Positions 45,111 through 56,800 of a DNA stretch of 64,000 nucleotides are shown piece by piece. Source of the DNA: Eunapius fragilis (taxonomy: Eukaryota; Porifera; Demospongiae; Spongillida; Spongillidae). Made by a program: the position numbers and the translations under genes. Every line of letters begins with the position of its first letter. Within the stretch, counting starts at the first letter, position 1. The stretch lies in assembly GCA_963681505.1 (NCBI GenBank), contig OY811972.1:5511753-5575752 (forward strand), given 5' to 3'. The notes below the pieces were generated by a model. The model was not told the DNA's origin. It saw nothing but the letters and a program-made list of their open reading frames with translations, and searched no databases.

Positions 45111-46479
45111 ATGCAGATAGCTATGCAGTACTCCATAGCGGAGTGCTATGGAGTATATAATATGGCAGATTATGGAGTGAAAGAACCTGCAGCAAACAGC
45201 AGTGAAGTCGACTCACACTACATTACTGCAGACATCTAAGCTATATGAGTCCCCACATACAACAGTAGACAGCTGTAGAGTACTCCATGACTGTTGGCTA
45301 TAAGGTTTATGCCATGCCTGTAGCGTCGTCAACCCTATGCTGTGTCCATGCCATCATAGTTTGTCTGTGGTTACTCTTTAGCTGACTGCAAAAGCATCCA
45401 CTCCACAGCTGAATTCCATAGCTGTTTGGCGTGGGTCCACTTTAGTATGGCAAGTGTACAGTGCAGTAGACAAATGATGAGTAGACTCTATGGCAGATAC
45501 ATGTAGCTGGCCTGGAGCAGGCAGACAGCTTTGGAGTATGCACTACAGTCAACAACTGTGGAGTGGTCAATGGAGCAGACAGCCACAAAGGAGACCTTAC
45601 TGCAGGCTATGGAGTGATTTACTATAACAGACAACTCTAATGTCAGACGAGCTAAATGCAGCAGACAGTTGTGAAAGGGACCCACCCCAGACCGTGTTAT
45701 ATATACTAGTAGGTATATTTCTAGCAGATTACCCGAACACCTTTATGAACTGTAATTCCTGCTGTACATGCTTGTTCGTATCATGTGTGTAAAGTACATA
45801 CATCTGGAGGTTTCAAAACGTGCCTGGGCCTTGCATTCTGAGAACATTTCCTACCTATATAAACCTTACCACGGGCCCTGACCAACCCAAATCAGTAAGA
45901 GATAGGGCTAGTAATGATAATCACAATTCAAGCGTCTGTACCTCAAGTAATGAATATTGTTACTGCTATCATATTGAATTTAGAAGGTCGGGCATTAGGA
46001 AAGAGCTCAGTTTGCATTGACTTGACTCAACAGCCATAGGATACTAGTAAGGTTAAACAAAGGTGTTCAAGTGATCTTTAAGAAATAGCTACTCATGATC
46101 ATTTCTCTGCTTGAACCCACTCCCCTCAAGATCACCTCAAAACAATAGGTAAACCCTTACCACCGTCCTAACACTGTTGTGTGAAGTATACAACTGCAGT
46201 TCCTGTACATGTACAAGTACGTACAGCAATCCAATTTTATCAGGTCAGCGTTCAACCTTACCAATCAGTAGTGAGAGCTAGTAATGATTTCATTGCTTAA
46301 AACACCCGCTTGAGTTGTAAATATCATTACTAGCCCTATCTCTAACTGATTTGGGTTGGTCAGAGCCCGTGGTACAGTTTACATACGTAGGAAATGTTTT
46401 CAGGATGCAAGGCCCAGGCACGTTTTGAAACTTCTAGAGGTACATAATGTAACTGAACAAGCATGTACAGCAGGATAAT
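45111..46479. other. Centre of foldback element B, with an inner inverted repeat
   Basis: 45758-45934 and 46317-46474 are inverse copies (TTTCAAAACGTGCCTGGGCC against GGCCCAGGCACGTTTTGAAA), roughly 88% alike, leaving a true loop of about 380 bp (45935-46316). 45111-45757 is a decayed relative of the 27-bp repeat and has no inverse partner. No gene. Confidence 0.75.
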
Positions 46480-49400
46480 AGCGTCCACTCCACAGCTGTC
46501 TACAGTAGCGTCCACTCCACAGCTGTCTACAGTAGTGTCCACTCCACAGCTGTCTACTGTAGTGTCCACTCCACAGCTGTCTACAGTAGTGTCCACTCCA
46601 CAGCTGTCTACAGTAGTGTCTACTGCATGGCTGTCTACAGTATAGTGTCCACTGCATGGCTGTCTACAGTATAGTGTCCACTCCACAGCTGTCTACAGTA
46701 GTGTCCACTCCACAGCTGTCTACTACAGTAGTGTCCAATCCACAGCTGTCTACATTAGTGTCCACTCCTTAGCTGTCTACAGTAGTGTCCACTCCACAGC
46801 TATCTACAGTAGTGTCCACTCCTCAGCTGTCTACAGTAGTGTCCACTGCATGGCTGTCTACAGTAGTGTCCACTCCACAGCTGTCTACAGTAGTGTCCAC
46901 TGCATGGCCGTCTGCTGTAGTGTCCACTCCTCAGCTGTCTACAGTAGTGTCCACTGCATGGCTGTCTACAGTAGTGTCCACTGCATAGCTGTCGACAGTA
47001 GTGTCCACTCCACAGCTGTCTACAGAAGTGTCCACTCCACAGCTATCTATAGTGGTGTCCACTCCACAGCTATCTACAGTAGTGTCCATTCCTCAGCTGT
47101 CTACAGTAGTGTCCACTGCGAGGCTGTCTACAGTAGTGTCCACTCCACAGCTATCTACAGTAGTGTCCACTCCACAGCTGTCTACAGTAGTGTCCACTGC
47201 ATGGCTGTCTACAGTATAGTGTCCACTGCATGGCTGTCTACAGTATAGTGTCCACTCCACAGCTGTCTACAGTAGTGTCCACTCCACAGCTGTCTACAGT
47301 ATAGTGTCCACTCCACAGCTGTCTACAGTAGTGTCCACTGCATAGCTGTCTACAGTAGTGTCCACTCCACAGCTGTCTACAGTAGTGTCCACTGCATGGC
47401 CGTCTGCTGCAGTGTCCACTCCTCAGCTGTCTACAGTAGTGTCCACTGCATGGCTGTCTACAGTAGTGTCCACTCCACAGATGTCGACAGTAGTGTCCAC
47501 TCCACAGCTATCTACAGTAGTGTCCATTCCTCAGCTGTCTACAGTAGTGTCCACTCCACAGCTGTCGACAGTAGTGTCCACTGCATAGCTGTCTACAGTA
47601 GTGTCCACTCCACAGCTGTCTACAGTAGTGTCCACTCCACAGCTATCTACAGTAGTGTCCACTGCATGGCTGTCTACAGTAGTGTCCATTCCTCAGCTGT
47701 CTACAGTAGTGTCCACTTCACAGCTGTCTACAGTAGTGTCCACTACACAGCTGTCTACAGTAGTGTCCACTCAGCTGTCTACAGTAGTGTCCATTCCACA
47801 GCTGTCTACAGTAGTGTCCACTGCATAGCTGTCTACAGTAGTGTCCACTGCATAGCTGTCGACAGTAGTGTCCACTCCACAGCTGTCTACAGTTGTTTCC
47901 ACTCCACAGCTATCTATAGTGGTGTCCACTCCACAGCTATCTACAGTAGTGTCCACTCCACAGCTGTCTACAGTAGTGTCCACTGCATGGCTGTCTACAG
48001 TAGCGTCCACTCCACAGCTATCTACAGTAGTGTCCACTCCACAGCTGTCTACAGCAGTGTCCACTGCATGGCTGTCTACAGTATAGTGTCCACTGCATGG
48101 CTGTCTACAGTAGTGTCCACTCCACAGCTGTCTACAGTAGTGTCCACTCCACAGCTGTCTATAGTATAGTGTCCACTCCACAGCTGTCTACAGTAGTGTC
48201 CACTGCATGGCTGTCTACAGTAGTGTCCACTCCACAGCTGTCTACAGTAGTATCCACTGCATGGCCGTCTGCTGTAGTGTCCACTGCATAGCTGTCGACA
48301 GTAGTGTCCACTGCATGGCTGTCTACAGTAGTGTCCACTCCACAGCTGTCTACAGTAGTGTCCACTGCATGGCCGTCTGCTGTAGTGTCCACTGCATAGC
48401 TGTCGACAGTAGTGTCCACTGTATGGCTGTCTACAGTAGTGTCCACTCCACAGCTGTCTACAGTAGTGTCCACTCCACAGCTGTCTACAGTAGTGTCCAC
48501 TCCACAGCTGTCTACAGTATACAGTCCACTCCACAGCTGTCTACAGTAGTGTCCACTGCATGGCTGTCTACAGTAGTGTCCACTCCACAGCTGTCTACAG
48601 TAGTGTCCACTGCATGGCCGTCTGCTGTAGTGTCCACTGCATAGCTGTCGACAGTAGTGTCCACTGCATGGCTGTCTACAGTAGTGTCCACTCCACAGCT
48701 GTCTACAGTAGTGTCCACTCCACAGCTGTCGACAGTAGTGTCCACTCCACAGCTGTCTACAGTAGTGTCCACTCCACAGCTGTCTACAGTAGTGTCCACT
48801 CCACAGCTATCTACAGTGGTGTCCACTCCACAGCTGTCTACAGTAGTGTCCCCTGCATAGCTATCTACAGTAGTGTCCACTCCACAGCTATCTACAGTAG
48901 TGTCCACTCCTCAGCTGTCTACAGTAGTGTCCACTGCATGGCTGTCTACAGTATAGTGTCCACTCCACAGCTGTCTACAGTAGTGTCCACTGCATGGCTG
49001 TCTACAGTAGTGTCCACTGCATAGCTGTCGACAGTAATGTCCACTCCACAGCTGTCTACAGTAGTGTCCACTCCACAGCTGTCTACAGTAGTGTCCACTG
49101 CATGGCTGTCTACAGTAGTGTCCACTGCATAGCTGTCTACAGTAGTGTCCACTCCACAGCTGTCTACAGTAGTGTCCACTGCATGGCTGTCTACAGTAGT
49201 GTCCACTGCATAGCTGTCTACAGTAGTGTCCACTCCACAGCTGTCTACAGTAGTGTCTACTGCATGGCTGTCTACAGTAGTGTCCACTCCACAGCTGTCT
49301 ACAGTAGTTTCCACTCCACAGCTGTCTACAGTAGTGTCCACTCCACAGCTATCTACAGTAGTGTCCACTCCACAGCTGTCTACAGTAGTGTCCACTGAAT

Positions 49401-49970
49401 AGCTGTCTACAGTAGTGTCCACTGCATGGCTGTCTACAGTATTGTCCACTCCACAGCTGTCTACAGTAGTGTCCACTGCATGGCTGTCTACAGTAGTGTC
49501 CACTGCATGGCTGTCTACAGTAGTGTCCACTCCACAGCTGTCTACAGTAGTGTCCACTGCATGGCTGTCTACAGTAGTGTCCACTCCACAGCTGTCTACA
49601 GTAGTGTCCACTGCATGGCTGTCTACAGTAGTGTCCACTGCATGGCTGTCTACAGTAGTGTCCACTCCACAGCTGTCTACAGTAGTGTCCACTCCACAGC
49701 TGTCTACAGTAGTGTCCACTGCATGGCTTTCTACAGTAGTGTCCACTGCATGGCTGTCTACAATAGTGTCCACTGCATAGCTGTCTACAGTAGTGTCCAC
49801 TCCACAGCTGTCTACAGTAGTGTCCACTGCATGGCTGTTTACAGTAGTGTCCACTGCATATAGTGTCCACTCCACAGCTGTCTACAGTAGTGTCCACTCC
49901 ACAGCTATCTACAGTGGTGTCCACTCCACAGCTGTCTATAGTAGTGTCCACTGCATGGCTGTCTAGAGTA
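46480..49970. repeat. 27-bp minisatellite, right inner arm of element B (inverse orientation)
   Basis: About 3.5 kb, roughly 129 copies of the same 27-bp unit in reverse complement, more than three times the left array. A local higher-order pattern is visible: TGCATGGCCGTCTGCTGTAG recurs at 46900, 47392, 48257, 48365 and 48608. The 309-codon minus-strand frame 48946-49875 and its relatives are artefacts. Confidence 0.95.
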
Positions 49971-51146
49971 GTGGGGTACAGATTACATACAAGCAGTTAA
50001 ATGGAACAAAATGCTTGTGTATATGGGTGAAGATATGTATGTGCATGTGTGTGTGTTTGTAAAAGAATACGCCATACAATGGTGTACTAGTAACAATGCA
50101 TGTGTGTGCAAAAGTTCACAAGGACGTGTAAACCAAGATGAGGACCTATGCCCTTGTCTCAGCACCATTCTGGTTTTCTTGACCAATCTATAATGTGAGC
50201 ATATCATCCTACTTTATTGAGCAGCTGTTTTGCAGTAACCTTCTCTAGTGAGGTAGACATTCAGCTGGACGGGTTTTTCTAGTTTTAACGCACACCTGGG
50301 CCACCACCACCACTACCATCATCATCATCATCATCATTATCATTACTTCCATTACAATTAACACCTTCATTACCACCATCACTTCACCTTGGACTCGCCG
50401 TCATCAAATTTATTGTCAACATCGTTGTCGTCAATCATAACCATCGAAATTGCCATAATTACCATCGTCATCAGCATCAACGCTCTCAACCATGCACGCC
50501 GTCCTCGTCCTCGACCTGAATATCGTACCGGCCTAACCGTTGCAACCAAATTAACGAGTCGGCTCGTCTCCACTCGTGTTATACGGCACCATGCTGCCTT
50601 ATCTGTGCCTACGTCGAAGAACGTTGACAATCTTAACTTACCGTATGCTGTACTGGAAATCAACGATCGATGTGCAACGCCATCACGCAATAGGGTCTTG
50701 TAGGCGTGGTAATAGGTTATCAACAGGAAGAGTTTAATATTCATGCTCTTTCTGGCCATAGAATGGCGCGAATCGAGCGGGAAATATGTTCGTACTTTGC
50801 AAAGCAATATCTTTGTAACGGGTAATGTAAAAATTAACGAACAGGACAAATCGATAGGCACAGGATCCCTCTACGTATGAATCAATTTTGGAATGAATTG
50901 AGATTTCCTGCCGATAGATATGGGGAGTTTGAACCCCAAGGGGTATCGGACATCGCGACACTGGCATGGAGCATGTTCAAGATCCCAAAATGTATTTTAT
51001 CATAGAGAAAAGGTGTATTATGAAGTGCTGAAAATAAGAAGACGGTAGCGTTGACCGTTCGGAAGTTATAGCATTTCAAACGTGGTGCATTTTTATTATG
51101 CTATTTTATAATACACGCTAGGTCCCTTTTCTCGGAAACTTTCCCA

Positions 51147-51473
51147 TATATATATATGCATGTGTAAAGTGTTTGGCTGGTGATGGGGTTACAATGTTTA
51201 CCTTGCAATTGTTGGCAGCATGCTTAGACCAGTCATAAACGTTTACCATGCATCTTGGAACCAAGTTAGCTTCTATTGCCTTAACAGCATGTTCCATTGA
51301 TTGGCAACATGGCCTACAGAGAGTGGCATGATGTGGTCACCTGCTAGTGAGGTATAGTTAAAATCTGGAGGGGACAAAGGAGGCAACAGCTGATTCAAGA
51401 TGAACTTCAGATTGAATGTTGCAGCGCCTACATGTACCTCTGTCCACCACACATGCAGCAACGGGGGGGGGCT
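51147..51473. other. Right flank of foldback element B
   Basis: No clear gene. A minus-strand frame (51542-51273) has no known motif. A 9-G run lies at about 51464-51472. Confidence 0.3.
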
Positions 51474-51577
51474 GAGTCCATTCATGCCAAGTTTACACGA
51501 CTTGGTGTGGCATACACAGAAGTTACTGAAAAAGTACAGCATCTGCTATGTATTGTCACTATAGCCCACAAGCTGTA
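51474..51577 (+). pseudogene. C-terminal fragment of the GEQG-ESIHA family
   Basis: AESIHAKFTRLGVAYTEVTE, then KVQHLLCIVTIAHKL, then stop. It resembles the GEQGAEAIHAQFNSL end of the gene fragment at 30824-31550 and extends into the conserved tail that that copy lacks. A G-run sits where the Gly-Glu-Gln-Gly would be. It reads away from element B, as does the left copy. Confidence 0.35.
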
Positions 51578-52680
51578 GCTGCCATCCCCCCACCACAGAA
51601 GAGGAAAAGATTATTTAGTCCTCACTCACATACATCTTCAAACCCTTGTGCGCTGTGCACATAGTTTATAGAAGTGCCTTCATGGCAGGCAGTTGACATG
51701 CAGCTAGCTGCAGCTCTAAACCCTTCAGACAGAAAAGACAGAAAAGAAAAACATGATACATAAACATAACGTTTTTACTTTTCCGATATGACCCTTCCTT
51801 TTGTCCCGGCGAATAAGTATGCGTGGAAAGCCAACAAAAATGGCAATTTTCAAAGCATTTGAACACAGCTTCAGAAAATTCAGCAACACATGCCTCTAGT
51901 AGAAACAAGTGCAGCCATCAAGGTACCATACTGATATAGTTGTTTTTTAGCCCATCGATGTGCACGAGAGCCACTATAGTGTTCAGAACGTATATACATG
52001 CAGGTCAGTACGCACTGAAATAAGTACCTCACTTCAAGCCATAAAACCGACACCTTTTTGTGCAGTAAGGCCACGTGGTTTTATATGCTTTATGAAGGTC
52101 AGAGGTGTTTCTTAACCATGTAGTAATGCTTATACGTATTTATTGTACCTCAGTGTGCTTAGTGTATAGCACATTCCAAAGGACATTGGTTGTCCGGTTC
52201 GTTGCTATGGAACAGCAAATCCATTTCAAAATTTTGGGTGGAGGGCCTACATATAATTTCCATGTGTTCAATGAGAGCAGACAGCCGTGAACAGGTCTAG
52301 AGCCAATTTTTTTAACATCTGGTTACTAAATTGTCTGGTGTTGCCATGTGCACTTACATGCACACACACACACACACACATACACACACACACACATGCC
52401 ATGACCCTACTGCAGGGCTCTGCATACCAAAAATAAACCTGTTCAATGATGCCTATTTTCCACTTGTTGCTAACGTACAGAGGCACAGCTATAAGCTGGT
52501 CACCACCTCTCAAGTCTAACCACTATCAGTAGTGATAGGGTAGCATTGATATTCACTGTCAGGCATGCCAACCCAGTGAAAAAGCATACATGTAAGTCCT
52601 CATCCAGAGTAAAAAATCACACCAGGTATGCACACAACGCGTACAACACACACACATACAAAACACAAGCACACGACATG

Positions 52681-52715
<35 letters not shown>

Positions 52716-53778
52716 CGCACGCACGCACACACACACAACACACACACACACACACACACCATTAGCTACACGTAAGAAGGTGGTGACAAGCAGAGGCCAG
52801 TCGATAGTTGATACCTCTGTCCATAGGACTCAGCAACAAGGGGAAAAACAGGCATATTTTAGATCTTTTGTGACCTGGGCAGCCAGAGTGTTAGGGGTTT
52901 GGATGGCGGTGGACAGGTCTAGAGCCATGGGTCATACCAAAGCTTCTAGCAATACACTGAGGTGGGCTTAATGATGGAAATGACTGAGCCTATTATGGTG
53001 AGCGGGCTAATCATGGTGGTGGGGTAGCCAACCTATGGCATATGACACACATTGAACGGGTGCATGTAGCCAAGTTGCAACATGGATGGGTCAAGGTGAA
53101 GGGCAATTAATGAAATCACTCAGGATCTATCTATCCATAGTGTAGGAGATTCTTAGCCAGGATGCATGCATGCTGCTGTATATTGAAAACCTCAACAGCT
53201 GTGGGTGATGGCCTATAGTTGTGCACCTACCTAGCTGCTGGTGTTACTCAACCTGATTAATTGGTACATTTATTTTAGAATCATGGGACATGAGTATCTA
53301 GTGTAGGTGATGGGATATGAGCATCTAGTGGTGGCCATGGGTACATTAGTGGAAGCCAAACAGGAGCATGTGTGAGACCTAAAAAAATACATACTATTTT
53401 CATTTTCTTGTTGTAGGATTATGGCCAGTGTTAAAGTATGGAGCCTTATGTAGCAAAGGTTCACTAAAGCATTGTATATGAATATAAACCGTAGACCTTG
53501 ATTTATAGTGTATGTGTGTTTTTTGTATGGTGTGTATGTAACAAAGGAATTTATATATTTTAATTATGTATTTGGCTAGGATTAAACACAGAGACATACA
53601 TGTAAGGAATAAAATCCATTTTGAAATCAGATGCTTTTAAATCTGAGTTTTGTCAATAGGCACTGAAGATAAAATAAAGACATCTGATGATATACATGTA
53701 GTGTTTCCATGAGCACCAAATGTTGCATGTGTTGTTGTATACCATCAATGATGTACATATTCCCATGTACTACTTCAG
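51578..53778. other. Spacer with CA microsatellites
   Basis: (CA)n tracts at 52361-52397 and 52640-52761. No exon recognised; may include 5' introns of the gene at 53779-57606. Confidence 0.4.
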
Positions 53779-53820
53779 GGTGATGGCCTAACTGAACAGA
53801 ATAACCTGAAGCCTTCAGAG
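53779..53820 (+). CDS. Possible upstream micro-exon (42 nt)
   Basis: Acceptor TACTACTTCAG, 14 codons GDGLTEQNNLKPSE, donor GTGAGT. It ends in phase 0. Together with 54158-54183 (26 nt, acceptor TTTACAG, donor GTAAAC, IKQPVEHKE) it joins the NHR exon in frame. Support is splice signals and phase only. Confidence 0.35.
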
Positions 53821-56800
53821 GTGAGTAGCATGTGTGGGTTGTGTGTGGTCTGGGGATGAGGTAATAGTCAGTGCAGTATGCATGTAGGTCACCAAGGCAA
53901 CACATATAGACTAATGGAGCACCCTGCAGCACAATACATGTACATACATGTACATGTACATGTAAACACACAGCTAATATTCATAACAATATTAATAGTG
54001 GTGGGAGCTAGAGATAAGAGGTCAGGATACTACAAGTATGGGGAGGAGCACTGTTGTTGCTTTTCAATTAGGAGATGTATGCTTCCATGGCATATGATTT
54101 TTATGTGTTTGGTCTGGAGTACATGACATTATTATATGTATATTTGTCTGTTTACAGATAAAGCAGCCAGTGGAACACAAAGAGTAAACATTTGTACCAC
54201 CAAATGTATTCATGATCCTTCACACTCCACTCTATCTCCTCCCCTCTCTCTTCCCTCCAATATTCCCGCTCAATAGGTTGGTCACATTTGCCTCCACACA
54301 TGGTGACAATATCAGACTTGAACATGGAGGACAAGTGGCCTGCAGATTTAATAACAACTCAAGAGGCATTGTGATTACTTCTGCTCCTCTTCCTAGTGAT
54401 GTCATCTTTCAGGTGAGATGACAGGTTTAGACATTGTCACCACATACAGTTGTCCCTCACTGACATGTGGTGCCTCAGTTGTGAGTGTTGTGACTTTTGT
54501 GCATGTTATCTTGGCTGCTTTAGATTATACACCAGGGTATACAATTGACCTTGGGATGACATTGAATTATACTGTACATATTACAGTGTTCTTTTCTCAT
54601 GCCTGTATAAGTATATCTGCACTCATCTTTTTTTTCTATTCTTGGTTTGTGGGGGGAAATATATTATTTGTTGGTACGGTATTTCTGATTTTGTGTGGCT
54701 TTCTAGTACATCATGTATACAGATGCATACATGCAATTCTGGCAATTGCTAACACTGCAAGTGCATTTGAATGTGTGCATATTTCATACAGTTGATATTA
54801 TACAATGCATACTGATTACTCATCAATAGGTGGAGATTATGGAGGTGGACTCCAAATGGAGTGGCTCTCTGTCCATTGGAGTCACTACACAAAGTACAGC
54901 ACAGGTGGTTTCTGTGGACAATGTAAAGCAGTTGTTGGGACAAAGTTTTATCGTGACATCATCAGTTAATGGCAAACCATCCTTAGCTCTGTATGCTGGA
55001 GGGCAGGTATGACACTGTTTAGTTCATGTACATGTGTACATCTGTTGTGCATGCTATAGAGTAGTCCATGCCGCCATTGTATTAAATTGTACGTCTCATT
55101 GATTAGTGTATGTATGTATATGTACATGTACATGTACATGTCACTGAATGTGAATCAAATTATTCACAAGCTTGTCATTATGAGGCTCCCTTTGGATAGC
55201 AATAGAAAGATGCAGCCGCTCATGTACATGTACTTGGTACTATTTTTATCCATGTGTGTGTGATTACTTCATTTCAACGATAAATATATGTCATTAAAAT
55301 GTAAATGTTACTGGATACTCAACTATCCTACATGTATTGCTAAGTTCACTGACATGTATTAATATCACCAGGAAGTGGATCAACTGCCTGATGAAATCAA
55401 TTTCCATGACCTAAAGGTTGGGGACACAGTTGGACTGCTGTACACAAACTCTGGTACCTTGCACCTCTTCATTAATGGTGCCCACATGGTCACACTTCCC
55501 TGCACTGTCCCCATGGGTGTGTATGGTTTGGTGGACCTGTATGGTCAGTGTGTGAAGGTATCCGTAAGACCACTGACACCTTGGAGTGGGGGAAGTCCCC
55601 TTCATGTAATGGCTGATAAAAATGCTCTTGATCAGCAGAGAAAGCAGCTTGCTGGTAAGTTGTCCATGTCACCTGTTGTTTACACCTGTGTATTGCATTG
55701 AAGCTTAGTTTTATGTATGTAGTCCTGTTACTTGTACAGTACATGTGCATATAGCAAACACTGTCTATTTTTTCAATTGAATTGAGAAGTGACTCAGCTG
55801 ACTCTAAATATGTTGGCTTCTGATGGGTCAGACCAGTTGTCTTTGTATTTTACCTTTGAGTTATTTGTTTGTAACTCTGCTTAGTTTGGGTAATGTAACA
55901 ATAAATTTAGAGGAAAGTGTACCATTTCACACTTGATAGGGAGGACCATCACTGGTACACTTAGTGGGATGAAATTTAAAAAAATTTGAGCACAGTATCA
56001 TTAGCAAAGTTTCATTAATTTTTATTGTTGCAATGATGACAACCAACCAGTGTGATGACCATTTCCCTACAAGTGCATTCGTCATTGGGCTGGTGGGGTG
56101 GCTACAATTCTAACTGTTGTCTAATATATGGTAATTTAATGAGCACTTTCTAAATGATGGTGTAATATGAAGTACATAAAATGTAACAACCCTTACCACC
56201 CTTATGAAGTGGCAACTGTGAGGTATTATTGGGCCAAACACACTTAAGATCTGATGATAAGAGACACATAATCCCATGCAGTGATGGTGAAATATTGATA
56301 TTCAAATGTGTTGCTTTTGCGTAAATATGATTTTCTATCTCTATCAGAGGCAACAAAATTGTATGAAGAAGCTATGAAGGAAGGTTCAGTAAATATATCA
56401 ATTATCAAATGCCTGGTGCTTGGGATAGCAGGTGTGGGGAAGACCCACCTCAAGAGGCTCCTCCTACCAGATGGTAACGATAAATCCACCGGTCGCGTTA
56501 GCACAGGACTGGCAGATAACCCAGTACAGGCATTTGTTGGCTCTGTCAAGTCCATACTGGCAGGTGTGGATGAGAATGATCCAGGTAGGTGGGAGGTTAT
56601 TGATGAGGCTAAGCTGATGCAGGTCCTTGCAAGTGCATACCATTTGAAGCCTACACCTACAAAAACCCAGATACCTCAACCTCCATCACTTCCAATGGCT
56701 TCAGAGAACCTCACTAATAAAAGTTCTCAACCAGCTAAGACAGCTCCTAAACCATCTACCCTAGAACCATTGGAAGCAGAGCATCATAGTGACCATGACG

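Larger units (their letters stand above)
31801..51146. mobile_element. Giant palindromic foldback element, family B, with nested insertions
   Basis: Left tip TGGGAAAGTTTCC, then GAGAAAAGGGACC, at 31801; exact inverse ending at 51146; both flanked by TATATATA. The outer arms (31801-32689 plus 43011-44090 minus the MITE, and 49970-51146) are about 1.17 kb each and about 97% alike where I compared them. The inner arms are a 27-bp minisatellite (44091-45110 and, inverted, 46480-49970). The centre, 45111-46479, contains its own inverted repeat. Without the nested gypsy element and MITE the unit would be about 8.2 kb. No transposase is visible. It is homologous, but strongly diverged, to family A in the outer ~300-500 bp. 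Confidence 0.85.

Noticed and set aside
44105..49951. VDTTVDSCG / VYSSVHSTA repeat proteins up to 309 codons
   Set aside because: The unit is 27 bp, so frames stay open on both strands. The arrays are inverted copies of each other within a foldback arm, and there is no signal or anchor sequence.
31801..51146. The large palindrome as an assembly artefact
   Set aside because: The arms differ at a few percent of sites and by two insertions with clean target duplications and empty sites, which a mirrored-read artefact would not produce.
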